In this document: in pieces, positions 1-5,788 of the stretch
Position numbering within the stretch: position 1 is the first letter of the stretch
Layout: every line of letters starts with the position of its first letter
Source: MADRE2 sp964397015
Lineage (GTDB): Bacteria > Desulfobacterota > Desulfobacteria > Desulfobacterales > Desulfobacteraceae
Direction of reading: 5' to 3'
Length of the DNA: 5,788 bases
Assembly: GCA_964397015.1 (NCBI GenBank)
Contig: CAYNHL010000172.1
Location: forward strand, 1 to 5,788
Translations under genes and position numbers: made by a program
The notes under the pieces: generated by a model
Databases searched by the model: none
What the model was told of the DNA's origin: nothing
Seen by the model: the letters and a program-made list of their open reading frames with translations, nothing else

Positions 1-1
1 A

Positions 2-400
2 AGCCAGGAGGGGCTGGGGGGAAGCTCAACAGGCAGGGGACGTCTCATCGCCCGCGAATTTCTGGATCCTACAGAGGCGTTCGAAGATATTGTCGAAAAT
101 TATATAAAGCCCCACAGGGATGTCCTTTTGTCCATTCTTGCGGGCGTATGCGGCACCCTGCCGGACGATCCGCGCCTCAAACCCTGTGCCGTGAGTATCC
201 TGGGGCAGTGTGTCTATTACACCTTTGCAGCCTCTTTGATCAAAAAGATCATTCCCGAGTGTGCATCCTCTCCTGATAATATAGAGCAGCTGGCCCATGG
301 GGTTTATCTGTTTTCCCTGGGCGGCATCAAACAACTGACCGGCATTGAAACAAACGGACCGCAGGTCCCCGGGCCGGCTAACGAGGAATCATGTCAATGA
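2..400 (+). CDS. cecR: TetR-family transcriptional repressor, CecR (YbiH)-like, C-terminal part only
   Basis: Partial gene: the frame is open from base 2 to the TGA at 398-400, giving 132 residues. The N-terminal helix-turn-helix DNA-binding domain would lie upstream of the window. What remains looks like the CecR-type ligand-binding C-terminal domain (DUF1956/TetR_C). It has a RLIAREFLDP stretch (about visible residues 19-28), an acidic helix leading to ENYIKPHRDVLL, then LPDDPRLKPCAVSILGQCVYY, here split as LPDDPRL followed by a Cys-containing helix ending GQCVYY. This PDDPR...GQC pattern is the family hallmark I recognise. Five cysteines are visible. In E. coli, CecR sits directly upstream of ybhGFSR and represses it; the same order here suggests local autoregulatory control of the efflux operon. 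Its last 10 nt overlap the adaptor gene. The family call is fairly sure; the ligand is unknown and operator binding cannot be assessed. Confidence 0.82.
   Translation, partial: SQEGLGGSSTGRGRLIAREFLDPTEAFEDIVENYIKPHRDVLLSILAGVCGTLPDDPRLKPCAVSILGQCVYYTFAASLIKKIIPECASSPDNIEQLAHGVYLFSLGGIKQLTGIETNGPQVPGPANEESCQ
383..388 (+). promoter_or_regulatory. Ribosome binding site of the adaptor gene, inside the regulator's 3' end
   Basis: GAGGAA precedes two in-frame ATG codons at 391 and 397. The gap from GAGG is 4 nt to the first ATG and 10 nt to the second, so neither is ideal and the site does not settle the start. The ATG at 397 would make a classic ATGA stop-start overlap with the regulator's TGA (398-400). 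Either way, ribosomes finishing the regulator can re-initiate on the adaptor, coupling the two. Confidence 0.5.
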
Positions 401-1587
401 AAAAGAAACGGCTTGTATTGATCCCGCTCATCCTGATCCTGGCTGCCGGGCTGTTCGGTTTTTTTGGGTTGAAAGAAAAAAAAGATCCCACTTCAATTAC
501 CGCATCGGGAAATATCGAAGTGACGGATGTATCTTTAGGGTTCAAATTGGCCGGACGGCTGGAGAGCTGCCTGGCAGATGAAGGGGATTTTGTATCAAAA
601 GGCGATATTCTGGCCCGCCTGGATAGCCGGGACCAGAATATCGCTTTGCGCCTGGCCGAAATCAATCTTGCCGCCGCAAGATCCGTATTCGAGGAACTCA
701 ATGCCGGCAGCCGGCCGGAGGAGATCCGGCTGGCCGGTGCCGGTGTTGAAGAAGCAAGGCAGGTGCTGCTCGAACTGACCCGGGGCAGCCGGGCCCAGGA
801 GATCGAAACTGCCCGCGCTGACCTTAAGGCGGCCATGGCAGCAAAAGAATCGGCAAGGGCTCAGCTGGCCCAGGCTGAAGAGGATTTCTACCGGTTTTCC
901 CGGCTGTATGAAAGCCAGAGCGCCAGTGAACGTGATTTCACGATTTTCAGGACAAAGTTCCAGGTAGCTATAAAAACCATGGAGCAGGCAGAATCCCGGG
1001 TGAATCAGGCAAAACAGGCCCTCTCTATGGTCAAAGAAGGCCCCCGGGCTGAACAGATTGAAAGGGCCAGGGCGGCCCTGGCCCAGGCCGAGGCCCGGTA
1101 CGACCTGCTCAAGGCGGGAGCAAGGCAGGAAAAGATAGATCAGGCTCGGGCCCGTGTATCGGAAGCTGAGACAAGAGTCGATCAGGCAAAGCTGGTCCTA
1201 TCTTATACCGAATTGACAGCTCCCATGGACGGCGTGGTATTCAGCCGTTCGGCAGAACCCGGAGAATATGTCAACCCGGGCACGCCTGTCCTGGTGATGG
1301 GAGACCTGGCTCATCCATGGCTCAGGGCCTATGTCAGTGAAACAAGGCTGGGACAGCTCGCCTTGAATCAGAAGGTCACGGTTACCACTGATTCATTCCC
1401 GGACAAACACTACGACGGGGTGCTCTCGTTCATCAGCCCAGAAGCCGAGTTCACGCCCAAGGCTGTCCAGACCTTTGAAGAGCGTGTCAAGCTCATGTTC
1501 CGGATCAAGATCGATCTGAAAAACCCTGACGGCGAACTGAGGCCCGGCATGCCGGCTGATGTGCATATCCCATTGCAGGTTAAATGA
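391..1587 (+). CDS. ybhG: HlyD-family periplasmic adaptor (membrane fusion protein) of a YbhGFSR-type ABC exporter
   Basis: A 398-residue protein that should link the inner-membrane ABC transporter to an outer-membrane TolC-type channel. Residues 4-7 are basic and 8-26 form one hydrophobic segment, an uncleaved N-terminal anchor (no lipobox Cys). The first lipoyl half is about 38-78 (ASGNIEV, then EGDFVSKGDILARLD). A long Ala/Glu/Gln/Arg-rich coiled-coil hairpin spans about 80-270. The second lipoyl half begins TAPMDGVV (276-283) with EPGEYVNPGTPV (289-300), followed by the beta-barrel and a membrane-proximal ending LRPGMPADV (383-391). The hairpin tip carries R168-x3-L172-x6-S179, the RLS motif of TolC-docking adaptors. 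Four G-x-R-x-(E/Q)-x-I motifs occur at 106, 132, 217 and 243. I recall E. coli YbhG as about 332 residues, so this one is longer, all in the hairpin. The start could be 391 (MSMKKK) or 397 (MKKK). The family call is firm; orthology to YbhG rests on operon context and remembered sequence. Confidence 0.92.
   Translation: MSMKKKRLVLIPLILILAAGLFGFFGLKEKKDPTSITASGNIEVTDVSLGFKLAGRLESCLADEGDFVSKGDILARLDSRDQNIALRLAEINLAAARSVFEELNAGSRPEEIRLAGAGVEEARQVLLELTRGSRAQEIETARADLKAAMAAKESARAQLAQAEEDFYRFSRLYESQSASERDFTIFRTKFQVAIKTMEQAESRVNQAKQALSMVKEGPRAEQIERARAALAQAEARYDLLKAGARQEKIDQARARVSEAETRVDQAKLVLSYTELTAPMDGVVFSRSAEPGEYVNPGTPVLVMGDLAHPWLRAYVSETRLGQLALNQKVTVTTDSFPDKHYDGVLSFISPEAEFTPKAVQTFEERVKLMFRIKIDLKNPDGELRPGMPADVHIPLQVK
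706..804 (+). repeat. Two protein-level repeat units in the descending arm of the adaptor hairpin
   Basis: The motifs GSRPEEI (residues 106-112, from base 706) and GSRAQEI (132-138, from base 784) begin exactly 26 residues apart. Each is followed by an Ala/Glu/Arg heptad helix. At DNA level both begin GGCAGCCGG, but the flanks have diverged, so this is an old in-gene duplication rather than a recent one. Confidence 0.65.
1039..1137 (+). repeat. Two protein-level repeat units in the ascending arm of the adaptor hairpin
   Basis: The motifs GPRAEQI (residues 217-223, from base 1039) and GARQEKI (243-249, from base 1117) are again exactly 26 residues apart, mirroring the pair in the other arm. 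Each leads into an Ala-rich helix (ERARAALAQAEAR; DQARARVSEAETR). In the folded hairpin these would lie opposite the descending-arm pair. Confidence 0.65.
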
Positions 1588-1588
1588 T

Positions 1589-3409
1589 ATGGCGGAAAGG
1601 ATAGATCAACCTCCGGCTATCGAGGCGAGGAACCTGACCAGGGTATTCGGCACACTCACCGCGGTGGACAATCTCAGTCTCCAGGTCAAAAAAGGCGAGA
1701 TTTTCGGCATTGTGGGCCCGGACGGCGCCGGCAAGACGACTGCACTGCGCATGCTTTCCGGCATCATGGATCCTACGTCGGGCAGTGCCGCCATTGTTGG
1801 ATTCGACACCCAGAGCCGCCCCTTTGACGTAAAGGAAAACATGGCGTATATGAGCCAGCGTTTCGGCCTCTACCCGGATCTGACCGTCATGGAAAATATC
1901 CGGTTTTATGCTGACCTCTACGGTGTTGCGAGAAAGAAAAGAGAAAAAAGGATCGATGAACTTCTTGGATTCACCCGGATGCAGCCTTTCAAAAAGCGCA
2001 GGGCCGGTGCACTGTCAGGAGGGATGAAGCAGAAACTCCAGCTGGTATGTGCCTTGATCCATACCCCGGCAGTGCTCCTTTTGGATGAACCTACCAACGG
2101 GGTGGATCCGATCAGCCGCCGGGATTTCTGGCAGATTCTGTACGAAATTGTCAGGCAAAAGGTTTCCATCCTGGTAAGCACAGCCTATCTGGATGAGGCC
2201 GAACGGTGCGACAGGGTAGGCCTTATGGACAAGGGCAGTCTCATAGCCATCGGAACGGTGCCCGGGATCAAGTCGCTCATGAAAAGCGAGGCCTCACCCA
2301 GCCTGGAAGATGTGTTCGTCCACCTGTTAGCCGGCCGCGAGGACCCGGAAGACGGTTCTGTCCTTGACACGGAATCTGACACACCTTCAAAAAAGGCATT
2401 TTCGCAGATACGGTCAAACGACCCGGGGCAGGGGAAAGGTCCTGCAGTGACTGTAAAAAATCTTACCAGGGTGTTCGGCGATTTTACCGCAGTGGACAAT
2501 ATCAGTTTCACTGTTCCCAAGGGCGAGATATTCGGTTTTTTGGGCCCCAACGGTGCCGGAAAGAGCACCACCATCCGTATGTTGTGCGGGCTTTTGTCCC
2601 CCAGTTCCGGCAAAGGCCAGGTAGCCGGGTTAGATATCTTTACCCGGGCTGAAAGTATCAAGCAGCATATCGGGTACATGAGCCAGAAATTTTCCCTGTA
2701 TGAAGACCTGACCGTGGAGGAAAATATCATGTTTTACGGTGGTATTTACGGCCTGAAAGGAAAACGGATGGAAAGCCGCAAGGCCTGGGCAATGTCAATG
2801 GCTGGTCTTTCAGGGCGAAAAACCTCTTTGACCGGCATTCTTTCCGCCGGGTGGAAACAGAGGCTGGCCCTGGCCTGTGCCATCCTCCACGAACCCCCGA
2901 TCATTTTTCTGGATGAGCCCACCTCCGGCGTGGATCCTATCAGCCGCCGGCGTTTCTGGGACATGATCTACAGCATGGCGGACAGGGGTATTACCGTTTT
3001 TGTGACCACCCACTACATGGAAGAGGCGGAATACTGTGACCGGATCGCCCTGATATACCAGGGCCGGATGATCGAGGCCGGAACGCCCCGGGAACTCAAA
3101 ACACGGTCCATGGAAGAAGAAATCCTGGATTTACGATGCGATTCCTCACAGGATATTCTCCCGGTCATCCGGGATGTTCCGGAGGTAATGGATGCGGCTT
3201 TGTTCGGAGCCGGCCTCCATGTAAAAACCCTGGCCGCAGACAAGGCGGAAGAAAGGATCAAAAAACTTCTGGCAGAAAGGAATGTAGGTGACTACACCCT
3301 TGAAAAGATTTTGCCCGGCATGGAAGATGTCTTTATTTCCCTGATCGAGGCAGATGACCGCCGGCAGCAGGATCAGGCGGGAAAAGAGGATAAGGTCCAT
3401 GAATTTTAG
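1589..3409 (+). CDS. ybhF: Fused double ABC ATPase (two nucleotide-binding domains in one chain), YbhF-like
   Basis: A 606-residue cytoplasmic protein that should power export by binding and hydrolysing ATP for the two downstream permeases. NBD1: Walker A GPDGAGKTT (43-51), Q-loop Gln90, signature LSGGMKQ (142-148), Walker B LLLDEP (163-168), D-loop GVDP (171-174); the H-loop position reads STAY, with Ala199 instead of His. A hydrophilic linker runs about 249-285. NBD2: Walker A GPNGAGKST (319-327), Gln366, a degenerate signature LSAGWKQ (418-424), Walker B FLDEP (440-444), GVDP (447-450), H-loop His475 in TTHYMEEAE. After NBD2 comes an alpha/beta accessory region (about 505-575) ending GMEDVFISLI; the equivalent place after NBD1 is almost absent (IKSLMKSE directly to SPSLEDVFVHLL). 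I chose ATG 1589, 1 nt past the adaptor stop, because MAERIDQ leads directly into the NBD1 beta-strand; AGG at 1577-1579 is a weak Shine-Dalgarno. The ATG at 1559 would overlap the adaptor by 29 nt and add ten non-homologous residues. Confidence 0.93.
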   Translation: MAERIDQPPAIEARNLTRVFGTLTAVDNLSLQVKKGEIFGIVGPDGAGKTTALRMLSGIMDPTSGSAAIVGFDTQSRPFDVKENMAYMSQRFGLYPDLTVMENIRFYADLYGVARKKREKRIDELLGFTRMQPFKKRRAGALSGGMKQKLQLVCALIHTPAVLLLDEPTNGVDPISRRDFWQILYEIVRQKVSILVSTAYLDEAERCDRVGLMDKGSLIAIGTVPGIKSLMKSEASPSLEDVFVHLLAGREDPEDGSVLDTESDTPSKKAFSQIRSNDPGQGKGPAVTVKNLTRVFGDFTAVDNISFTVPKGEIFGFLGPNGAGKSTTIRMLCGLLSPSSGKGQVAGLDIFTRAESIKQHIGYMSQKFSLYEDLTVEENIMFYGGIYGLKGKRMESRKAWAMSMAGLSGRKTSLTGILSAGWKQRLALACAILHEPPIIFLDEPTSGVDPISRRRFWDMIYSMADRGITVFVTTHYMEEAEYCDRIALIYQGRMIEAGTPRELKTRSMEEEILDLRCDSSQDILPVIRDVPEVMDAALFGAGLHVKTLAADKAEERIKKLLAERNVGDYTLEKILPGMEDVFISLIEADDRRQQDQAGKEDKVHEF

Positions 3410-4532
3410 ACGGCTTGCCGCGGTTGCCAAAAAAGAGTTTATCCATGTGCTCCGTGACTGGCGCAGCCTTTTTCTCTCGCTTGCCATCCCAGTGATACTG
3501 ATAATGCTTTTCGGTTATGCACTCACCCTGGATCTGCGTAACGTGCCCACCGTGGTCTGGGATCAGTCAAAAACACCCGGGAGCCGGGAACTGATCGATC
3601 TGTTTGCGGGTTCTCCTTACTTCAGCGTAAAAGGCAACCTGTCTTCCTATCCCGAACTTATCGATTACCTGGACCGCGGCCGCGCACTGGTGGCGGTGGT
3701 GATTCCTTACGACTTCGCCTCAAAGCTCGAGGCCGGAAAAAAGACCGCTATCCAGATCCTGTGCGACGGAAGCGATGCCAACACTTCCAGGCTGGCCATG
3801 AATTATGCCACGGCAATCGGCATGATCTATTCCACATCCGTCACTGCCAGGCAGATGGAACTCAAAGGTATGACCGGCGCCGTGCCGCCCCTGGAGATGG
3901 TCAGCCGTGCCTGGTACAATCCTGGCCTTAGAAGCCAGAACGTCATCATCCCGGGAATCATTGCAATTGTAATGGTAGTGATCGCAGCCATGCTCACCAG
4001 CGTCACCATTGCCCGGGAGTGGGAGACCGGTACAATGGAACAGCTGATTTCAACTCCCCTCAGGGGGCCTGAGCTGATCTTCGGCAAGGTGCTGCCCTAT
4101 TTTGTCATCGGCATGGCAGATGTGACAATCGCCGTTGTCATGGGCAGGTGGCTGTTCAATGTTCCCATTGCAGGCAACGCGGGCCTGCTTTTCGGCATGG
4201 CCGCCATTTTCCTGACCGGTGCTTTGTTCTGGGGCATGACTTTGAGTATCGTTCTAAAATCCCAGGTTTTGGCCAACCAGATCGCCATTGTGTCCGGATA
4301 TCTGCCCACCCTGATCCTGAGCGGTTTTGTGTTCGCGATTGACAACATGCCCCTGCCAATACAGTGGATCACCTATATCGTGCCGGCCCGGTATTTCATT
4401 ACACTGCTCAGGGGGATCTACATGAAGGGGATCGGGCTGGAAATAATGTGGCTGGACGCCTTTCTTCTTTCTTTATATGCCGTTTTCATGATTATTTTGG
4501 CCAACCGCAAATTCAAATTCAAACTGGAATAG
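3399..4532 (+). CDS. ybhS: ABC-2 type permease, YbhS-like, first of a pair
   Basis: A 377-residue inner-membrane protein of the ABC-2 (drug export) permease type. It has a cytoplasmic N-terminus with KKEFIHVLRDWRSL (11-24), TM1 at about 25-43, a large periplasmic domain at about 45-178 (KTPGSREL at 58-65, CDGSDANTS at 122-130), TM2 at about 181-204, the cytoplasmic coupling loop REWETGTMEQLISTP (206-220), then further membrane segments at about 232-250, 261-283, 291-313 and 359-377. NPGLRSQNVIIPG before TM2 and IVPARYF (327-333) resemble E. coli YbhS as I remember it, and the length is the same as I recall for YbhS. The start ATG overlaps the ATPase gene by 11 nt, with GAGGA at 3386-3390 about 8 nt upstream. 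An alternative upstream start at 3354 would add 15 polar residues and is unlikely. It probably heterodimerises with the next gene product. The substrate is unknown. Confidence 0.9.
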   Translation: MNFRRLAAVAKKEFIHVLRDWRSLFLSLAIPVILIMLFGYALTLDLRNVPTVVWDQSKTPGSRELIDLFAGSPYFSVKGNLSSYPELIDYLDRGRALVAVVIPYDFASKLEAGKKTAIQILCDGSDANTSRLAMNYATAIGMIYSTSVTARQMELKGMTGAVPPLEMVSRAWYNPGLRSQNVIIPGIIAIVMVVIAAMLTSVTIAREWETGTMEQLISTPLRGPELIFGKVLPYFVIGMADVTIAVVMGRWLFNVPIAGNAGLLFGMAAIFLTGALFWGMTLSIVLKSQVLANQIAIVSGYLPTLILSGFVFAIDNMPLPIQWITYIVPARYFITLLRGIYMKGIGLEIMWLDAFLLSLYAVFMIILANRKFKFKLE

Positions 4533-4534
4533 CC

Positions 4535-5659
4535 ATGCTCCTTCGTTTAAAACAGATGCTCATCAAGGAATTTTTGCAGATGCTCAGGGACAGGCGCATG
4601 CGCATGGTGATTTTCGGGATGCCGGTGATCCAGCTGGTGATCATGGCATTTGCACTGACCACCGATGTAACGGATATCAGGACCGCTGTCCTGGATATGG
4701 ATAAAACTCCCGCATCCAGGGAACTGATCTCAAGGTTTACGGCAGGCGGATATTTTAAAGTGGTTGAGACTGCCGGCTCCACTAAAGAAATCAGGGGACT
4801 GCTGGACCGGTCCGTTGTCCGGGCCGTAATCCACATCCCGCAGGGATTCGGAAGCAAGGTGACCGGCGGGGGTACCGGCCGGTTCCAGGTACTGTCTGAC
4901 GGCACGGACTCCAACACCACCGCCATTGTCATGGGCTATGCTGAAGGGATTATCCAGGAATTCTCGGCAGACCTGCGTTACCAGCGCCTGGCGCAACAGG
5001 GCATGGCGGATATGGTGCACCCCATGGAAATCAGGCCGCGCGCCCTGTTCAATCCGAACCAGGAGAGCCGGCTTTACTATGTTCCCTCCCTGATCGCCGT
5101 GATGCTGTTTATTTTCAGCCTTCTGCTGACCAGTATCGGCATTGTCAGGGAAAAGGAGATCGGCACCATTGAGCAGGTGATGGTGACCCCTATCCGCAAA
5201 ATAGAATTCATCCTGGGCAAAACCATCCCCTACATGGTCACAGGGTACATCACCATGACCATAATGCTTATCGTGGCGAGGATCGTCTTCGGCATCCAGG
5301 TGGAAGGAAGTCTTGTCCTGTTCTACCTTCTTTCCGGACTCTACCTTTTCGGGAACATGGGCATCGCCCTGATTATCAGCAGCAGCGCCGCTACCCAGCA
5401 GCAGGCCATGCTCACAAGCTTTCTGATTCTCATGCCCTTTGTCATGCTCTCCGGGTTCATGTTCCCGGTCCATAACATGCCCGAAGCCGTGCAGTACGCC
5501 ACATGGTTAAACCCCATGCGCTGGTATCTCGATATCCTCAGGGGCATTGTTATGAAAGGGGTGGGAATGGCAGACCTCTGGCCGGCTGTAACCGCCCAGG
5601 CCCTGCTGGCCGTTATTTTCATCAGCCTGGCATGGGCCCGGTTCAGCAAAATCCAGTAG
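4535..5659 (+). CDS. ybhR: ABC-2 type permease, YbhR-like, second of a pair
   Basis: A 374-residue inner-membrane permease paralogous to the one before it. It shares the plan: basic N-terminus with IKEFLQMLRDRR (10-21), TM1 at about 25-41, a periplasmic domain at about 43-178 with KTPASREL (57-64) and SDGTDSNTT (121-129), FNPNQESR (172-179), TM2 at about 182-203, coupling loop REKEIGTIEQVMVTP (205-219), and membrane segments at about 230-250, 261-282, 291-313 and 350-367. VPSLIAVM, the ATQQQA stretch (286-291) and LNPMRWYLDI (335-344) resemble E. coli YbhR from memory, whereas the previous gene resembles YbhS, so the two are not a recent local duplication. ATG 4535 lies 2 nt after the upstream stop, with a weak GGAA at 4526-4529. 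A longer frame open from 4364 lies inside the previous permease and its extra 57 residues are not permease-like. This is the last gene of the operon in view. Confidence 0.9.
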   Translation: MLLRLKQMLIKEFLQMLRDRRMRMVIFGMPVIQLVIMAFALTTDVTDIRTAVLDMDKTPASRELISRFTAGGYFKVVETAGSTKEIRGLLDRSVVRAVIHIPQGFGSKVTGGGTGRFQVLSDGTDSNTTAIVMGYAEGIIQEFSADLRYQRLAQQGMADMVHPMEIRPRALFNPNQESRLYYVPSLIAVMLFIFSLLLTSIGIVREKEIGTIEQVMVTPIRKIEFILGKTIPYMVTGYITMTIMLIVARIVFGIQVEGSLVLFYLLSGLYLFGNMGIALIISSSAATQQQAMLTSFLILMPFVMLSGFMFPVHNMPEAVQYATWLNPMRWYLDILRGIVMKGVGMADLWPAVTAQALLAVIFISLAWARFSKIQ

Positions 5660-5788
5660 AAAACTGCACAGGAAAGCATCAGTTAATGACATTACAGTTG
5701 TTTTGTAATAGATCAAGAAAAAAACCGGAAATTCCTATGCTTATTAGTTAATCACGATACTTAAATCATTTGCAAAAAATGGCTGGAT
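5660..5788. other. AT-rich non-coding tail after the operon
   Basis: These 129 bases are much richer in A and T than the operon and contain no open frame of useful length. I see no GC-rich stem followed by a T tract, so no clear intrinsic terminator. An ATG at 5779, ten bases from the window's end, follows GCAAAAA and has no Shine-Dalgarno, so it cannot be called a gene start. Confidence 0.6.
5691..5709. repeat. Short inverted repeat downstream of the last permease gene
   Basis: ATTACA (5691-5696) and TGTAAT (5704-5709) are perfect reverse complements separated by 7 nt. The 6-bp arms are AT-rich and no T tract follows, so it would be a poor terminator. It could be a protein-binding dyad for a downstream gene, or chance in AT-rich sequence. 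Confidence 0.3.

Noticed and set aside
128..400. A separate small gene starting at the TTG at 128.
   Set aside because: The frame is open through to the left edge and the residues before 128 already match the CecR-type C-terminal domain, so it is the tail of a longer gene.
378..836. A 152-codon minus-strand frame over the 5' half of the adaptor gene.
   Set aside because: It is Ser/Arg-rich antisense of the Ala/Glu-rich coiled coil, with no domain and no support from context.
2185..2730. A 181-codon minus-strand frame over the ATPase linker and the start of NBD2.
   Set aside because: The opposite strand encodes well-conserved ATPase motifs across the same stretch; the antisense product resembles nothing.
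4364..4534. A 57-codon N-terminal extension of the second permease.
   Set aside because: It lies inside the first permease in another frame, reads as non-hydrophobic random sequence, and the ATG at 4535 gives the normal family N-terminus.
4730..5473. A 247-codon open frame on the minus strand, rich in His, Asp and Gly.
   Set aside because: It lies entirely opposite the second permease, whose frame shows clear membrane segments and family motifs. The His/Asp/Gly-rich composition is what the antisense of a hydrophobic gene gives; no recognisable domain.
5691..5709. The downstream inverted repeat as a rho-independent terminator.
   Set aside because: The stem is only 6 bp, AT-rich, and is not followed by a T tract on either strand.
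1..5788. CRISPR array, insertion sequence, tRNA/rRNA or a novel multi-gene defence system.
   Set aside because: No regularly spaced DNA repeats, terminal inverted repeats, transposase or RNA-gene features are visible; all genes fit an efflux operon.

Overview
The window holds one compact, co-directional (+ strand) operon segment. In order it encodes the C-terminal part of a TetR/CecR-type repressor, a HlyD-family periplasmic adaptor, a single polypeptide carrying two ABC ATPase domains, and two paralogous ABC-2 permeases. From remembered E. coli sequences, gene order and protein features match the cecR-ybhG-ybhF-ybhS-ybhR operon, so I read this as a YbhGFSR-type tripartite efflux/export system with its own regulator. 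The host is Gram-negative, because the adaptor carries the TolC-docking hairpin tip. The moderately GC-rich, codon-mixed coding sequence would fit a Desulfobacterota (deltaproteobacterial) genome, but that is a guess; no taxonomic marker is present.

Layout: 2-400 regulator (5' part outside the window); 391-1587 adaptor, overlapping the regulator by 10 nt; 1589-3409 fused ATPase, 1 nt after the adaptor stop; 3399-4532 permease 1 (YbhS-like), overlapping the ATPase by 11 nt; 4535-5659 permease 2 (YbhR-like), after a 2-nt gap; 5660-5788 AT-rich non-coding tail. No internal promoter or terminator is visible. The tight joins imply one transcript with translational coupling, probably started upstream of the regulator outside the window.

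How the parts should work together: the two permeases form a heterodimeric inner-membrane channel, the fused ATPase supplies both nucleotide-binding domains from the cytoplasm, and the adaptor bridges the periplasm to an outer-membrane TolC-like channel that is not encoded here. The regulator would repress the operon until it binds a ligand. The substrate cannot be read from the sequence. For the E. coli homologues, published work reports effects on cefoperazone/chloramphenicol sensitivity and drug or cation efflux.

The window is a known type of system rather than a new one. The details worth a second look are (i) an adaptor hairpin lengthened symmetrically by duplicated motif units, (ii) an asymmetric ATPase in which both degenerate motifs fall in the same composite ATP site, and (iii) an accessory C-terminal subdomain that follows the second ATPase domain and not the first, the reverse of what I recall for E. 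coli YbhF.
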